Part shown: positions 1-7,240 of the stretch, piece after piece
How the letters are laid out: each line of letters starts with the position of its first letter
Position numbering within the stretch: position 1 is the first letter of the stretch
Assembly: GCA_013202185.1 (NCBI GenBank)
Contig: JABMSA010000124.1
Span: 1 to 18,343 of the forward strand
Direction: 5' to 3'
Origin: Planctomycetota bacterium
GTDB taxonomy: Bacteria; Planctomycetota; PUPC01; JABMSA01
Length of the DNA stretch: 18,343 nucleotides
Notes under the pieces: generated by a model
Told to the model about the DNA's origin: nothing
Seen by the model: only the letters and a program-made list of their open reading frames with translations
Database searches by the model: none
Translations under genes and position numbers: made by a program

Positions 1-709
1 GCGCAGGCCGGGGCCAAAAAGCCCTTCGCCCGCGTATCGCACGGAAACGCAAGAACTTATTCAAACAATACGCCTCCAGCAGCGATTCGCTGAGGGCCGC
101 GCAGTTGATCTCGGTGAAGCGCTTCGCGCGGCGCGAGCTGGTATAGTGGATCGCCCGCGCAACAAGCTCCTTGCCGGTGCCGCTCTCGCCGGTTATGAGA
201 ACCGTGCTGGTGGAAGATCTTCGCAGCCGCCGGATCACCGAGAAGATTTCCTTCATCTTGAGGCTCTTGCCGATGATGGCGCCGTCGGCGGTGAGCTCCT
301 CGGAGTCCGGCTTGCCAAGCGCTTTCGATAGTTTATCGTCCACGCGCGGGCGGTCTTTGAGAAGCTTCTGGATTGTGTTCTCAACTTCGTCGAGCTTAAA
401 CGGCTTCTCAAGGAACTCGGCGGCGCCTACTTTCCTGGCCCGGGCGGCGGTGTCGACCGTTCCGCAGCCGGTCATCGCTACAAACTGCAACTTGGGTTGG
501 AGGCGACGAGCCTTGCGAATGAACGACAGGCCGTCCATTCCCGGCATCCTCACGTCGACTAGCACGACGTCCAGGTCGGCGTCCAGTTTCTCCAACGCCT
601 CCTCGCCCGTTTCTGCGGTAATCACCTGGTGCCCGCCTCTGCTGAGCTTGTGCTTGAGCGCCCATCGGATTCCGTTTTCGTCGTCTACTACAAGTATTGA
701 TCCGTTCAT
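1..709 (-). CDS. Sigma-54-dependent NtrC-family response regulator, partial, divergent at its end
   Basis: Visible are an N-terminal receiver domain and the start of a sigma-54-activator AAA+ domain. The receiver (residues 1-115) has the acidic pocket D9-D10, the phospho-acceptor D52 in LVDVRMPG, T80 and K102 before PF. The AAA+ part shows Walker A GESGTGKE and the family stretch INCAAL-ESLLE, ending near residue 213. The family would continue with ELFGHEKGAFTGA, the sigma-54 contact loop, but from about base 70 to the edge the frame stays open with no resemblance to it. The start at 709 follows AGGAGTGGTCA, a good ribosome binding site. The likely role is phosphorylation-controlled activation of sigma-54 promoters by a cognate histidine kinase, which is not in the window. 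The output targets could include the flagellar operon, but that is inference. The C-terminal HTH lies outside the window or has been lost. Confidence 0.88.
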   Translation of the reverse strand, partial: MNGSILVVDDENGIRWALKHKLSRGGHQVITAETGEEALEKLDADLDVVLVDVRMPGMDGLSFIRKARRLQPKLQFVAMTGCGTVDTAARARKVGAAEFLEKPFKLDEVENTIQKLLKDRPRVDDKLSKALGKPDSEELTADGAIIGKSLKMKEIFSVIRRLRRSSTSTVLITGESGTGKELVARAIHYTSSRRAKRFTEINCAALSESLLEAYCLNKFLRFRAIRGRRAFWPRPA

Positions 710-769
710 TGACCACTCCTGGCTGAAAACACCACGTAACGATTGTTCTTGCAACTTGCCCGTTTACAG

Positions 770-786
770 TGCAAACGCTGTGCCGG
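770..786 (-). promoter_or_regulatory. Putative sigma-54 (-24/-12) promoter of the response regulator
   Basis: On the minus strand the sequence CCGGCACAGCGTTTGCA matches the sigma-54 consensus TGGCAC-N5-TTGCA with one change (T to C in front of GGCAC). The invariant GG and GC are 10 bp apart. It lies about 60 bp upstream of the regulator start at 709, giving a predicted transcript start near 759. Assigned by pattern only. Confidence 0.5.
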
Positions 787-856
787 AAGTGTGGGATGTT
801 CGGACACTTTTTTACAAGAATGTCACAACATGTGTATGGCCGTAGGATTACGCGAC

Positions 857-865
857 TTTTTTTTT
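857..865 (-). promoter_or_regulatory. A-tract between palindrome and sigma-54 promoter
   Basis: A run of nine T (A on the minus strand) is flanked by the inverted pair CGCGA/TCGCG (851-855 and 865-869). It sits between the 18-bp palindrome and the sigma-54-like promoter of the regulator, where an intrinsic bend could help looping. The regulatory reading is inference. Confidence 0.25.
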
Positions 866-890
866 CGCGACGCGCCACGCCGGCCCGAGC

Positions 891-925
891 GAAAAGAAAC
901 ACCCCTGCAAGAGGTTGCAGAGGTG
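891..925 (-). terminator. Rho-independent terminator after the Spy/CpxP-like gene
   Basis: Read on the minus strand, an inverted repeat of CACC-C-CTGCAA and TTGCAG-A-GGTG (10 paired bases, one mismatch, 4-base loop) is followed directly by TTTCTTTTC. It lies about 90 bp downstream of the stop codon of the minus-strand gene that ends at 1018. It separates that transcript from the response regulator, which then has its own promoter. Confidence 0.7.
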
Positions 926-927
926 CA

Positions 928-945
928 TGTAATCAAATGATTACA
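928..945. promoter_or_regulatory. Perfect 18-bp palindrome, candidate operator or enhancer
   Basis: TGTAATCAAATGATTACA has two perfect 8-bp arms around AA. It is centred roughly 175 bp upstream of the predicted transcript start of the regulator. Upstream enhancers bound by sigma-54 activators usually lie at about this distance. It could instead be an operator for an unrelated repressor. The factor is unknown. Confidence 0.45.
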
Positions 946-1017
946 GGGTGTAGTCGGAAGCTTACACAATAGACGAGCCGTGGGCGCGCGTTTGTATTGC
1001 TGCTTGCGAAGCGATTG

Positions 1018-1587
1018 TTATGTTCCTTTGCGCTCGATCTCTCCCCTTTGGGGTTTCTTCATCGCTCTTCTTGTTTCACCGATGCCTGCGAAAATCTCTT
1101 TCTGCTCATCGGTGAGGACGTCCATCGCCTGCTCTCTGACCTCTACCCATGCCACGATCATTTCGATCCCGACGTCGGCGGTCTCCTGAAGCGCCTCCTC
1201 GAGCATGGAGGTGTCGATCGTTTCGGCCTCGAAGACCCGGTGGAGCTTGATTATTCTTTTCTGGAGCATGGCGTGCCGGTCGATCTGCGCCATCTCGAAT
1301 TCAAGCTCCATGTTGTCCAGTGATTCCATCTGCTGTTCGGTCAGTTTCAGTTCTTCCTCATTCTCGAGAAAGGGTTCTACAGGGGAGGCCGCTCTCATCA
1401 TCATCAAGCGGCAGCCGGGGCACATGCTTCGCCTGCCCATTGCGCCGTGCCGCGAGAGCGTCTCCATATGGCGCTGCATCATGTGCTTCGGGCCGGCGGG
1501 CTTTTCGGTTTCCTCCTCACCGAAGGCCACGTGCCCGATGCAAAGTGCAACGATCAAGGTAATTGCGATCCATTTTGATTTTGGCAT
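1018..1587 (-). CDS. Spy/CpxP-like periplasmic LTxxQ protein, Met- and Cys-containing
   Basis: A 189-residue exported protein. Residues 1-23 form a signal peptide (KSKW followed by a hydrophobic stretch, then HVAFG/EE). Two LTxxQ motifs, LTEQQ at 82-86 and LTDEQ at 158-162, sit in a mainly helical region. This is the hallmark of the Spy/CpxP/ZraP family of periplasmic chaperones and metal-stress proteins. The segment before the helices is rich in Met and His and holds CPGC at 56-59, so metal binding is plausible. I chose the ATG at 1587 because CAGGAG lies 8 bp upstream and the signal peptide starts there; a longer frame to 1671 lacks such support. The gene is monocistronic, with a terminator after it. 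The exact role (envelope-stress chaperone or metal sensor) is inference. Confidence 0.72.
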   Translation of the reverse strand: MPKSKWIAITLIVALCIGHVAFGEEETEKPAGPKHMMQRHMETLSRHGAMGRRSMCPGCRLMMMRAASPVEPFLENEEELKLTEQQMESLDNMELEFEMAQIDRHAMLQKRIIKLHRVFEAETIDTSMLEEALQETADVGIEMIVAWVEVREQAMDVLTDEQKEIFAGIGETRRAMKKPQRGEIERKGT

Positions 1588-1954
1588 AATATTTCTCCTG
1601 AGTATGTTCACCGTAAGTTGAAGCTCTGCGCAAGCTCGCAGTCTTCTGCGCGCGTCCGCCGCTGAGCACAACCACCCGGCAGTGCGCTGGTTTCATTTCT
1701 TTAAACAGCAACCAGCCCGACAAAATGCCACAAAACCTTCCGCGATTGCACGGTCGGTACCCGAGATGGCTTGCCTGGTGTGATGCGGCAGCACTCCGGT
1801 CCGGGAATAAATCATGAAAAAGCACAACCGTTGTATTGGTGTCGGAGTTGAAACATGTGAGTGTCATGGTTGTTATTGTAGTTATTGAACAGGTACTACA
1901 TTACCCTACCGAAGTCGTAGCTCGTTGGGGGAGAAGGAGTTACAGAAAGGAATT

Positions 1955-2069
1955 TGGTTGAAGTTACGGGTGAGCCTGGTTAATATTACGGTACCCGGCC
2001 CTTTGTGGCTGGTTAATATTACGGGTGCGCTTGGTCAAAATTACGGTACGTGTTTGGTTAATATTACGG
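1955..2069. repeat. Five helically phased direct repeats of TGGTTAATATTACGG
   Basis: Fifteen-base units start at 1955, 1977, 2010, 2032 and 2055. Units at 1977, 2010 and 2055 are identical (TGGTTAATATTACGG). The one at 2032 is TGGTCAAAATTACGG and the one at 1955 is TGGTTGAAGTTACGG. Start-to-start distances are 22, 33, 22 and 23 bp, all near multiples of 11. Units 1 and 3 are followed by GTG-GC and units 2, 4 and 5 by TA, so part of the array looks like a duplicated 55-bp block. It could be a protein-binding array or the remnant of a transposon end with repeated transposase sites (IS21-type ends have such repeats). No transposase gene is present. Confidence 0.75.
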
Positions 2070-2086
2070 TATCCGATGAGGTCGAT

Positions 2087-2108
2087 CTGCCGCCACGAAA
2101 GGCGGCGG
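2087..2108. other. GC-rich hairpin CTGCCGCC-ACGAAA-GGCGGCGG
   Basis: An 8-bp stem (one G-T wobble) around a six-base loop follows the last direct repeat by 17 bp. There is no T-run on either side, so it does not read as a terminator. It may belong to the same element as the repeats. Confidence 0.4.
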
Positions 2109-2190
2109 ACCGTTCCGGCTATCTGTGGCTATCGGCATGATGCTCACTTCTCTTTACCTTCCGGAGTTCCGAGTTCTCACGGTTTTGGGC

Positions 2191-2219
2191 TTGACGTGAC
2201 GCATGACATCAGGTAGAAT
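2191..2219 (+). promoter_or_regulatory. Sigma-70-type promoter of the M64 peptidase gene
   Basis: A -35 box TTGACG (2191-2196) and a -10 box TAGAAT (2214-2219) are separated by 17 bp. The boxes each differ from consensus at one position. The predicted start near 2226 leaves a leader of about 48 bases before the ATG at 2274. Confidence 0.7.
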
Positions 2220-2273
2220 CTTAAGTAGGGAATAAAGGCTCGTAAGGATGTAGTTCGACGGAGTACCCCGGCC

Positions 2274-4511
2274 ATGAAAAAACTGTTCGCATACACGGTG
2301 ATGTTGCTCGCGCTTGTTGCGGCCGCCCAGTGCGCCAGAGGCGAAAGCGAAGCGGCGAAGGAACGCAGGGAAGCATGGAAGAAGCGAAAAGAATTCCTGA
2401 AGGACCGAGGCATACTCGAGCTGGAAACTATGGTGATGACGGGCGATCCATCGAAGCGCCTCGACGTCGTAATCCTGTCGGACGGTTACAACCGCCAGAT
2501 GCTTAATAAGAGCTACAGGAGCAAGTCCGACACAATCGCCAAACGCCTCGTGAATCTCCAGCCGTTCGAGAACTTTCGCAATTACATAAACTTCCACCGC
2601 CTGTTCATTGAGAGCCCGGACGGCGAGCCCGTGCTCGGGTCGACCGTCAACGAGGCGCGCATTCTCACGTGCGACAGGGCGAAGGTGGAGGAGATGGCGC
2701 AGTACGCGCCCGATTGCGACCTGATGCTCGTGATCTCGACGACAGGCAGGTCTGCGCGATCGACAGCCCAAGGCAATCTGATTACTCTATCCTCGAAGGC
2801 CAGCCTTACCAGGACTACGATCCATGAGCTCGGCCATGCTTTCGGGGATCTTGCCGATGAATATGTAGAATACACTTACAGATTCAGAAATGCTCCAGCA
2901 AGACAACCGCCCATAGACGAGCCGGAGGAAGTGAACGTGACGCTCGAGTCCGAGCCGCTGCTGAGCAAGTGGCATTACTGGGTGGTTCCGCCTCCACGCC
3001 GTGCCAAGATCAGAAATTACGAGGGCGCACTATATGTGAAAAAGGATGTTTATCGGCCTTGCTCCAACTGCATGATGCGCGAGGGCAGCAGTTTTTGCAT
3101 CGTCTGCAACGAGAAGATGATCAGGACGTTCTTCGAGAAAATACATCCGATCGACGAGCAAACGCCCGAGACAGTAAACGTGGCGGTCTGCGGCGACGAG
3201 AAAATGGAGTTTACGGCGAAGGCCCTGGCGTACAAGGTTTCCGACGGGGCCGCCCGCGCGAGAGTAAACTGGCGTTGGTATCTGGACAACGAGCCTGTGC
3301 AGCCCGAGCGGTCGAAGTCGAAGGCCTCGCGCTACGAACTCGACCCCGTAACGGTCGAGCCGGGGATACATGAAATCGTCGTCAGTTGCGACATCATCGA
3401 CCAGCGCGTGCGGCGCGACTATGGCATGATGAGCGACGCGCGATTCTGGCGCGTCGAAGTGTTGCCGTATCCCAGGCCCAAGTTGAAGGCACCCGAGAAG
3501 ATCACGGTCCGCGTGGGAGAAGAGATAACCCTTCAGGTCGAAGGCGAGAACCTCGAGGCGGGCCAGTTTGCCATGAGGGCCGACGGGCTGCCGGAGCACG
3601 CGACCTTTGACCCCGACATCGGCGACTTCGCCTGGACGCCCCAGGAGGACCAGGCCGGAGCATACCTGATTGATTTTGTTGCAGCCAACGACAAGATCGA
3701 AGAGCGCGTGCAAACCTTCATCATTGTCGGCAAGAGCGCAGGCAAGGCCAACAAGCCGCCGGTGTTCGTCGACGCCGTCGATGAGAACGGCTTCGAAGGC
3801 CGGCCGTTCAACTTCACCGCAACGGCCGCCGACCCCGACGGCGACGCGCTCGTCTTCGACGCCAACGGCCTGCCGAAAGCCGCGAAGTTTGATCGGCGGA
3901 CGGGCAAGCTCACCTGGTCGCCGGGCTACATGGACGCAGCAGAATATTACGTGACGCTGAACGTCACCGACGGCTTCAAATCCGCCGGCGCAAAGATAAT
4001 ACTCATCGTTCTCAACGCACACTTGAAAAGCGACGCGATCAGCGGCCTGTTCGAAAACACCCGCGGCATGGGCTTCGATTTCTGCATACCTCTGCGCGCG
4101 GAGGATTCCGACTTTCGCCTCAAGGCGTTCGAGCACCTGGCGAACACGCCCATCGCGTTTCGCGCCGCCCACACGGCACGCCTGCTGCGCGACCAAAGAC
4201 GCTCAATATGGAAGGAAGCGCTCGAGGTGGCGGAGGCAAACATGGAGAAAAGAAAGTTCACGACATGTTTTCTGCGCGAGACGGCCGATAAAGGATGGCA
4301 ATTCACCGACAATCGCGACGTCCTCGCACTGCTCACCGAAATTGTTGTCAACAGCAAACGAGAAACCGGCTGGACGACAATGTTGAGGAAGGCCATTTCA
4401 ATGCTCGATACAGAGATGCAAAAGGCCATGAAATACAACGAACACAGAGACGCATACAGAGAGAAAGTGAAAGAGCAACGCGCAAAGGAAGAGGCAGAGG
4501 AAGAAGAATAG
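2274..4511 (+). CDS. Secreted M64-family zinc metallopeptidase with two Ig-like domains
   Basis: A 745-residue exported protein. Residues 1-23 are a signal peptide. Residues about 55-295 match the peptidase M64 (IgA-peptidase-like) pattern: the zinc motif HELGH at 184-188 with E185 catalytic, followed by GDLADEY, where D195 is a likely further ligand. Four cysteines (C263, C266, C275, C278) form two CxxC pairs that may hold a disulfide or metal. Two cadherin/He_PIG-type Ig domains follow (about 402-486 and 492-580) with the typical LP--A-FD--TG--W-P and Y-V---V-D signatures. The C-terminal part (583-745) is helical, with a charged coiled-coil-like end rich in Glu and Lys, and is unrecognised. 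The start has GGAG 10 bp upstream. It probably degrades proteins outside the cytoplasm; the substrate is unknown. It is a single gene behind its own promoter. Confidence 0.85.
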   Translation: MKKLFAYTVMLLALVAAAQCARGESEAAKERREAWKKRKEFLKDRGILELETMVMTGDPSKRLDVVILSDGYNRQMLNKSYRSKSDTIAKRLVNLQPFENFRNYINFHRLFIESPDGEPVLGSTVNEARILTCDRAKVEEMAQYAPDCDLMLVISTTGRSARSTAQGNLITLSSKASLTRTTIHELGHAFGDLADEYVEYTYRFRNAPARQPPIDEPEEVNVTLESEPLLSKWHYWVVPPPRRAKIRNYEGALYVKKDVYRPCSNCMMREGSSFCIVCNEKMIRTFFEKIHPIDEQTPETVNVAVCGDEKMEFTAKALAYKVSDGAARARVNWRWYLDNEPVQPERSKSKASRYELDPVTVEPGIHEIVVSCDIIDQRVRRDYGMMSDARFWRVEVLPYPRPKLKAPEKITVRVGEEITLQVEGENLEAGQFAMRADGLPEHATFDPDIGDFAWTPQEDQAGAYLIDFVAANDKIEERVQTFIIVGKSAGKANKPPVFVDAVDENGFEGRPFNFTATAADPDGDALVFDANGLPKAAKFDRRTGKLTWSPGYMDAAEYYVTLNVTDGFKSAGAKIILIVLNAHLKSDAISGLFENTRGMGFDFCIPLRAEDSDFRLKAFEHLANTPIAFRAAHTARLLRDQRRSIWKEALEVAEANMEKRKFTTCFLRETADKGWQFTDNRDVLALLTEIVVNSKRETGWTTMLRKAISMLDTEMQKAMKYNEHRDAYREKVKEQRAKEEAEEEE

Positions 4512-4716
4512 TCCCGGCCGCATGAGGCGTTCAACGGCCACGCTTCACGCGCCGGAGCACCAATGCCAATAAGCGAGTTGTAACGCTGCGCGGCTGCGTT
4601 TCCTCTGCCGCCCCGAGATCGCCGTATTCGACATCATCGGCACCGGTCAATAACACACCAACGGCGATCACAGCCTGCCGAGCGGGCCGATGCGCGCCAT
4701 GCGCACCAATCGGCGC
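4512..4716. other. Intergenic stretch after the peptidase gene, nothing recognised
   Basis: About 200 bp of GC-rich sequence holding only short inverted repeats such as TGCGC-GCCAT-GCGCA (4691-4705). I see no clear terminator (no stem followed by a T-run) and no gene with a ribosome binding site. Confidence 0.5.
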
Positions 4717-4744
4717 TTGACAAACCCGCCAACATCATTACAAT
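4717..4744 (+). promoter_or_regulatory. Sigma-70-type promoter of the two-gene unit at 4829-5937
   Basis: A perfect -35 box TTGACA (4717-4722) and a -10 box TACAAT (4739-4744) are spaced 16 bp apart. The predicted start near 4751 leaves a leader of about 78 bases before the ATG at 4829. Confidence 0.65.
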
Positions 4745-4828
4745 CATACCTGAGCAAGCCCAACTTGCCGCAAACGCCGATGCACCACGCGCGTCTCTCG
4801 GCGTGTATCAAACCGCAAGGAGAGCACA

Positions 4829-5278
4829 ATGCGCCTCGAATTCGAAAACGGACTCACAATCGAAGACCCGGACGATGCGCTGATTGCGGAGGCGCTCGCC
4901 ACACTCGGCATCGAGGGCGAACTGCCGGAGGGCGGCATCCTGGCCGAAGACACCAAGCCCTTTGCCGGCAAAACAAATGAATACGCCATTCTCGGCCGCG
5001 ACGACATGACCTACATACAGGCGTCAGGCCATCCCGACACGGGCTTCATTCTCGAGTACCAGGAAGACACTCTCGAGGAACATTTCTGTTCCATCGACAA
5101 GACCCTGTCATTGGAACAGATCATCAGCGCCTTTCAGAAGTTCGCTTGCGGCGATGCATCCTACAAGAATGATCTGGCCTGGGCGCGCGACGAGACAGGA
5201 GGCGGCTGCCTGGGAACCGTGGTGTTTCTGATAATCGGCGCCGGCGCAGCGGGCGCCGCGCTGTGGCAGCTTCTGTGA
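4829..5278 (+). CDS. Unrecognised protein with C-terminal membrane tail
   Basis: 149 residues. The first 120 form an acidic soluble domain starting MRLEFENGLTIEDPDD and containing FILEYQEDTLEEHF and a Leu-rich stretch followed by FACGD-SYKNDLAW. Residues about 127-148 (CLGTVVFLIIGAGAAGAALW) are one hydrophobic helix, so the protein probably sits in the membrane by its tail with the domain in the cytoplasm. No signal peptide is visible. The start follows AAGGAGAGCACA, an excellent ribosome binding site. The soluble domain resembles a class of small hypothetical proteins I have seen in other environmental bacteria, but I cannot name the family or give a function. It is probably co-transcribed with the membrane protein gene that begins 44 bp later. 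Confidence 0.75.
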   Translation: MRLEFENGLTIEDPDDALIAEALATLGIEGELPEGGILAEDTKPFAGKTNEYAILGRDDMTYIQASGHPDTGFILEYQEDTLEEHFCSIDKTLSLEQIISAFQKFACGDASYKNDLAWARDETGGGCLGTVVFLIIGAGAAGAALWQLL

Positions 5279-5322
5279 AATGCGCGTGGCCGGCATGTGC
5301 GCGGCGGAAGGGCACGAGCCAA

Positions 5323-5937
5323 ATGGACATCGAAGCCATCAAGGCGGAAGTTGCCGGGCGGCGGCCGACGATTGACACGATACTTGCAGGCGCTGCAATG
5401 TTCGTTGGCTTTACAGGGCTCTTGATAGCGGCGGCCTCGCTCGGCGAACGGCCTCTGTTGGATAGTTTCCTTGCCGGAATCTTTATGCCCTTCGCGTGCG
5501 CCGGTTTGGGGGGAGCAATCGCAAACGTTCTTGTTAGGATCAGAGCCGGAAAACTCATCATTCGCTTGGCAAGCTCAGCGGATGGACCGTCCGGCGCCAG
5601 AGGAGTATTGATGGCCGCGCGTCCGCGCGTCGTCTTCGTTCTCGCCGGAGTCCTGACTTCGTTAACCCTTTTTGTTATCCTCCTACTACGCCAGGCCGGC
5701 GAGAGCGCGTGGGCTCCTCACGGCGTTCCTCTTGCGATGGCATCCTTGTTCTTCCTTGGCTATTCCTCTCCTTGGGTTGTTCACAGGTGGTCGTTGAGCG
5801 CTCTTATTGCGCGCATTGACTTCGATGCCGGCCGGCGAGCGAAGCTGCCGTGGTACAACAGGCTGCGCACAAGGCTGGAGCGGAACCCCGTGCTCAGCTT
5901 TGATATCGCTCGGCTCTGGCGCAGGGGCCGTCAGTAG
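5323..5937 (+). CDS. Unrecognised four-helix integral membrane protein
   Basis: 204 residues from the ATG at 5323. Predicted membrane helices lie near residues 19-40, 47-71, 101-122 and 133-150. Basic loops and a basic C-terminal tail (WYNRLRTRLERN, ending RLWRRGRQ) suggest a cytoplasmic C-terminus. I chose 5323 because the protein sequence from there looks natural (MDIEAIKAEVAG) and GGAAGG lies just upstream; a start at 5263 would overlap the previous gene by 16 bp. No family is recognised. Its position 44 bp after the membrane-tailed protein suggests a shared transcript and perhaps a shared function. The last 7 bp overlap the convergent hydrolase gene. Confidence 0.65.
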   Translation: MDIEAIKAEVAGRRPTIDTILAGAAMFVGFTGLLIAAASLGERPLLDSFLAGIFMPFACAGLGGAIANVLVRIRAGKLIIRLASSADGPSGARGVLMAARPRVVFVLAGVLTSLTLFVILLLRQAGESAWAPHGVPLAMASLFFLGYSSPWVVHRWSLSALIARIDFDAGRRAKLPWYNRLRTRLERNPVLSFDIARLWRRGRQ

Positions 5938-7004
5938 GCCAGCTTCTCCCACAGGAAATCGTACGCACGCGCGCCGCTTATCTGGTGGCGACCCTCGAAG
6001 TAATCCGTCTCCAACTTCTTCTCAGCACCGAACAGCTCATAGACTTTCCGGGCGCGGGCCACGCCGCGCCGGACCGCCGCGATGGGGAAGATCGGATCGT
6101 AAGTGGCCGCTTCCACGAGCATCGGACGCGGCGCGATCAGCCCCACGAGGTCGTGCATCTCGCCGAATCGGTGCAGCCCGGGAACGAAATTGCACGCGCA
6201 GTGAGACATCGCGAGAATGCTGCTTTTGAACGATGAGTAATACCCGCTCACCACGCACGCCTTGATGCGCTCGTCGAGGCAGGTGGAGAAGAACGTGTGC
6301 ATTCCGCCGCCCGAGATTCCCATTGCGCCCAGGCGGGCGGTGTCCACGTCGTTGCGGGTCTCGAGGTAATCCACGAGCGCCATTGCGTCGCGGGTTCGCA
6401 GCCCAACGACCGACTTGCCCAGGTGAAAGGCCAGCATCGCGGTGTGCGTGCAGGTGTCCGGCGGTCCCTGCCCGATCGTGGTGTTGAGGTAGGAGAAGTC
6501 GGTGTGCCTCTCGCCGAAGCATGAAATCTCCGGAGCCGCCACCGCGAAGCCTCGCCTGCAAAGCGCCACTGCGAAATCCTTGTGGTAGCCATCGGGCTTG
6601 TTGCGCTCGTTGCCGTCTTCCCACAGGCCCACTATGTCCTTAACGCCGTAGCCGTGGCCGTGCAGCGCCAGCACCACGGGCATCGGGCGGGGGGTGCGCT
6701 TCGGCAGCAGCATGTACACGGGCATCGTGGTGTTCTCGGCCGTTCGGATGAGGATCTTGTTTCGGACGTAATCGCCTTTGTCAACGCTTTCGAGTTTCCC
6801 GGGGGCGGGCGCCGCCTTCGGCGAGTCATGAAAGCCGATGACCTCGATCAGGGCCTTTCTGGTGCGTCGTTGCCAGGCTCGGGCCTGGCGGGCGTCGGTT
6901 GCCTTGAAGGCAAATTCGGCGTTGGCCGGGTCATACATTTTCCATAGCGCGGTAGCCGGCTGCATCCCGCGCCGCTGGGCCATGGTCGGTTTCTTTTCAG
7001 CCAT
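5931..7004 (-). CDS. Alpha/beta hydrolase, Abhydrolase_7 / acetyl-xylan-esterase-like
   Basis: A 357-residue protein with the full alpha/beta-hydrolase triad: nucleophile S231 in GISGG (229-233), D303 in ATYDPIFP and H340 in EGRHQ. HGHGYG (115-120) fits the oxyanion-hole strand. The length, the large N-terminal segment and the CFGERHTD region fit the Abhydrolase_7 / dienelactone-hydrolase-like group that includes acetyl-xylan esterases. There is no signal peptide, so it is likely cytoplasmic. I chose the ATG at 7004 because GGAG lies 8 bp upstream; an in-frame ATG at 7046 lacks a ribosome binding site. It probably cleaves an ester of a carbohydrate or other small molecule; the substrate cannot be told. 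It converges on the membrane protein gene with a 7-bp overlap and is unrelated to the flagellar operon to its right. Confidence 0.82.
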   Translation of the reverse strand: MAEKKPTMAQRRGMQPATALWKMYDPANAEFAFKATDARQARAWQRRTRKALIEVIGFHDSPKAAPAPGKLESVDKGDYVRNKILIRTAENTTMPVYMLLPKRTPRPMPVVLALHGHGYGVKDIVGLWEDGNERNKPDGYHKDFAVALCRRGFAVAAPEISCFGERHTDFSYLNTTIGQGPPDTCTHTAMLAFHLGKSVVGLRTRDAMALVDYLETRNDVDTARLGAMGISGGGMHTFFSTCLDERIKACVVSGYYSSFKSSILAMSHCACNFVPGLHRFGEMHDLVGLIAPRPMLVEAATYDPIFPIAAVRRGVARARKVYELFGAEKKLETDYFEGRHQISGARAYDFLWEKLAY

Positions 7005-7114
7005 TTCTCGATCTCCGGTGGGTTGTCTTCGTGCATGCGGTATCAATAGTGTAATAGCGCCCGCGCAGGAATCAAGCGCGAAAACCTGCTCGATGCCGAT
7101 AGTCTTTTTGCGTT

Positions 7115-7130
7115 TGGCATGCCATTTGCT
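7115..7130 (+). promoter_or_regulatory. Sigma-54 promoter of the flagellar operon
   Basis: TTGGCATGCCATTTGCT (from 7114) matches TGGCAC-N5-TTGCW with one change. The invariant GG (7116-7117) and GC (7128-7129) are separated by exactly 10 bp. The predicted start near 7141 leaves a leader of about 145 bases before flgB. Sigma-54 control of basal-body genes is known in several phyla and fits the NtrC-type regulator in this window, though a direct link is not shown. Confidence 0.75.
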
Positions 7131-7240
7131 CGGTAAGAGGTTAACGAAAAGAATACAGGAAACCGCGAAATGGCCGAAAAGGCACGTTTCACAGCCATTG
7201 TGGGCTGATTCGCACGGACGGGCCGATATGCAGCGGCGGC

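Larger units (their letters stand above)
1588..2190. other. Divergent intergenic region without a supported gene
   Basis: About 600 bp lie between the leftward Spy/CpxP-like gene and the promoter of the rightward peptidase. No open frame here has a good start with ribosome binding site or a recognisable product. It holds an imperfect 31-bp inverted-repeat site (GCTGGTT at 1686-1692, AACCAGC at 1710-1716), a phased repeat array (1955-2069) and a GC-rich hairpin (2087-2108). Confidence 0.6.

Noticed and set aside
171..845. Plus-strand open frame opposite the response regulator
   Set aside because: It is antisense to a clear receiver/AAA+ protein, Ser-rich and without a family.
1686..1716. Inverted repeat GCTGGTT/AACCAGC as an operator for the Spy/CpxP-like gene
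   Set aside because: Seven-base arms 17 bp apart are weak evidence, and no promoter boxes were found around them.
1955..2069. CRISPR array
   Set aside because: Repeats are only 15 bp and spacers 7-18 bp, and no cas genes are near.
1925..2140. 71-codon open frame across the direct repeats
   Set aside because: It begins at TTG and its content is just the translated repeat (LVNIT copies), so it is not a gene.
3030..4196. 388-codon minus-strand frame inside the peptidase gene
   Set aside because: It lies fully opposite the M64 and Ig-like coding sequence and reflects GC-rich codon bias.
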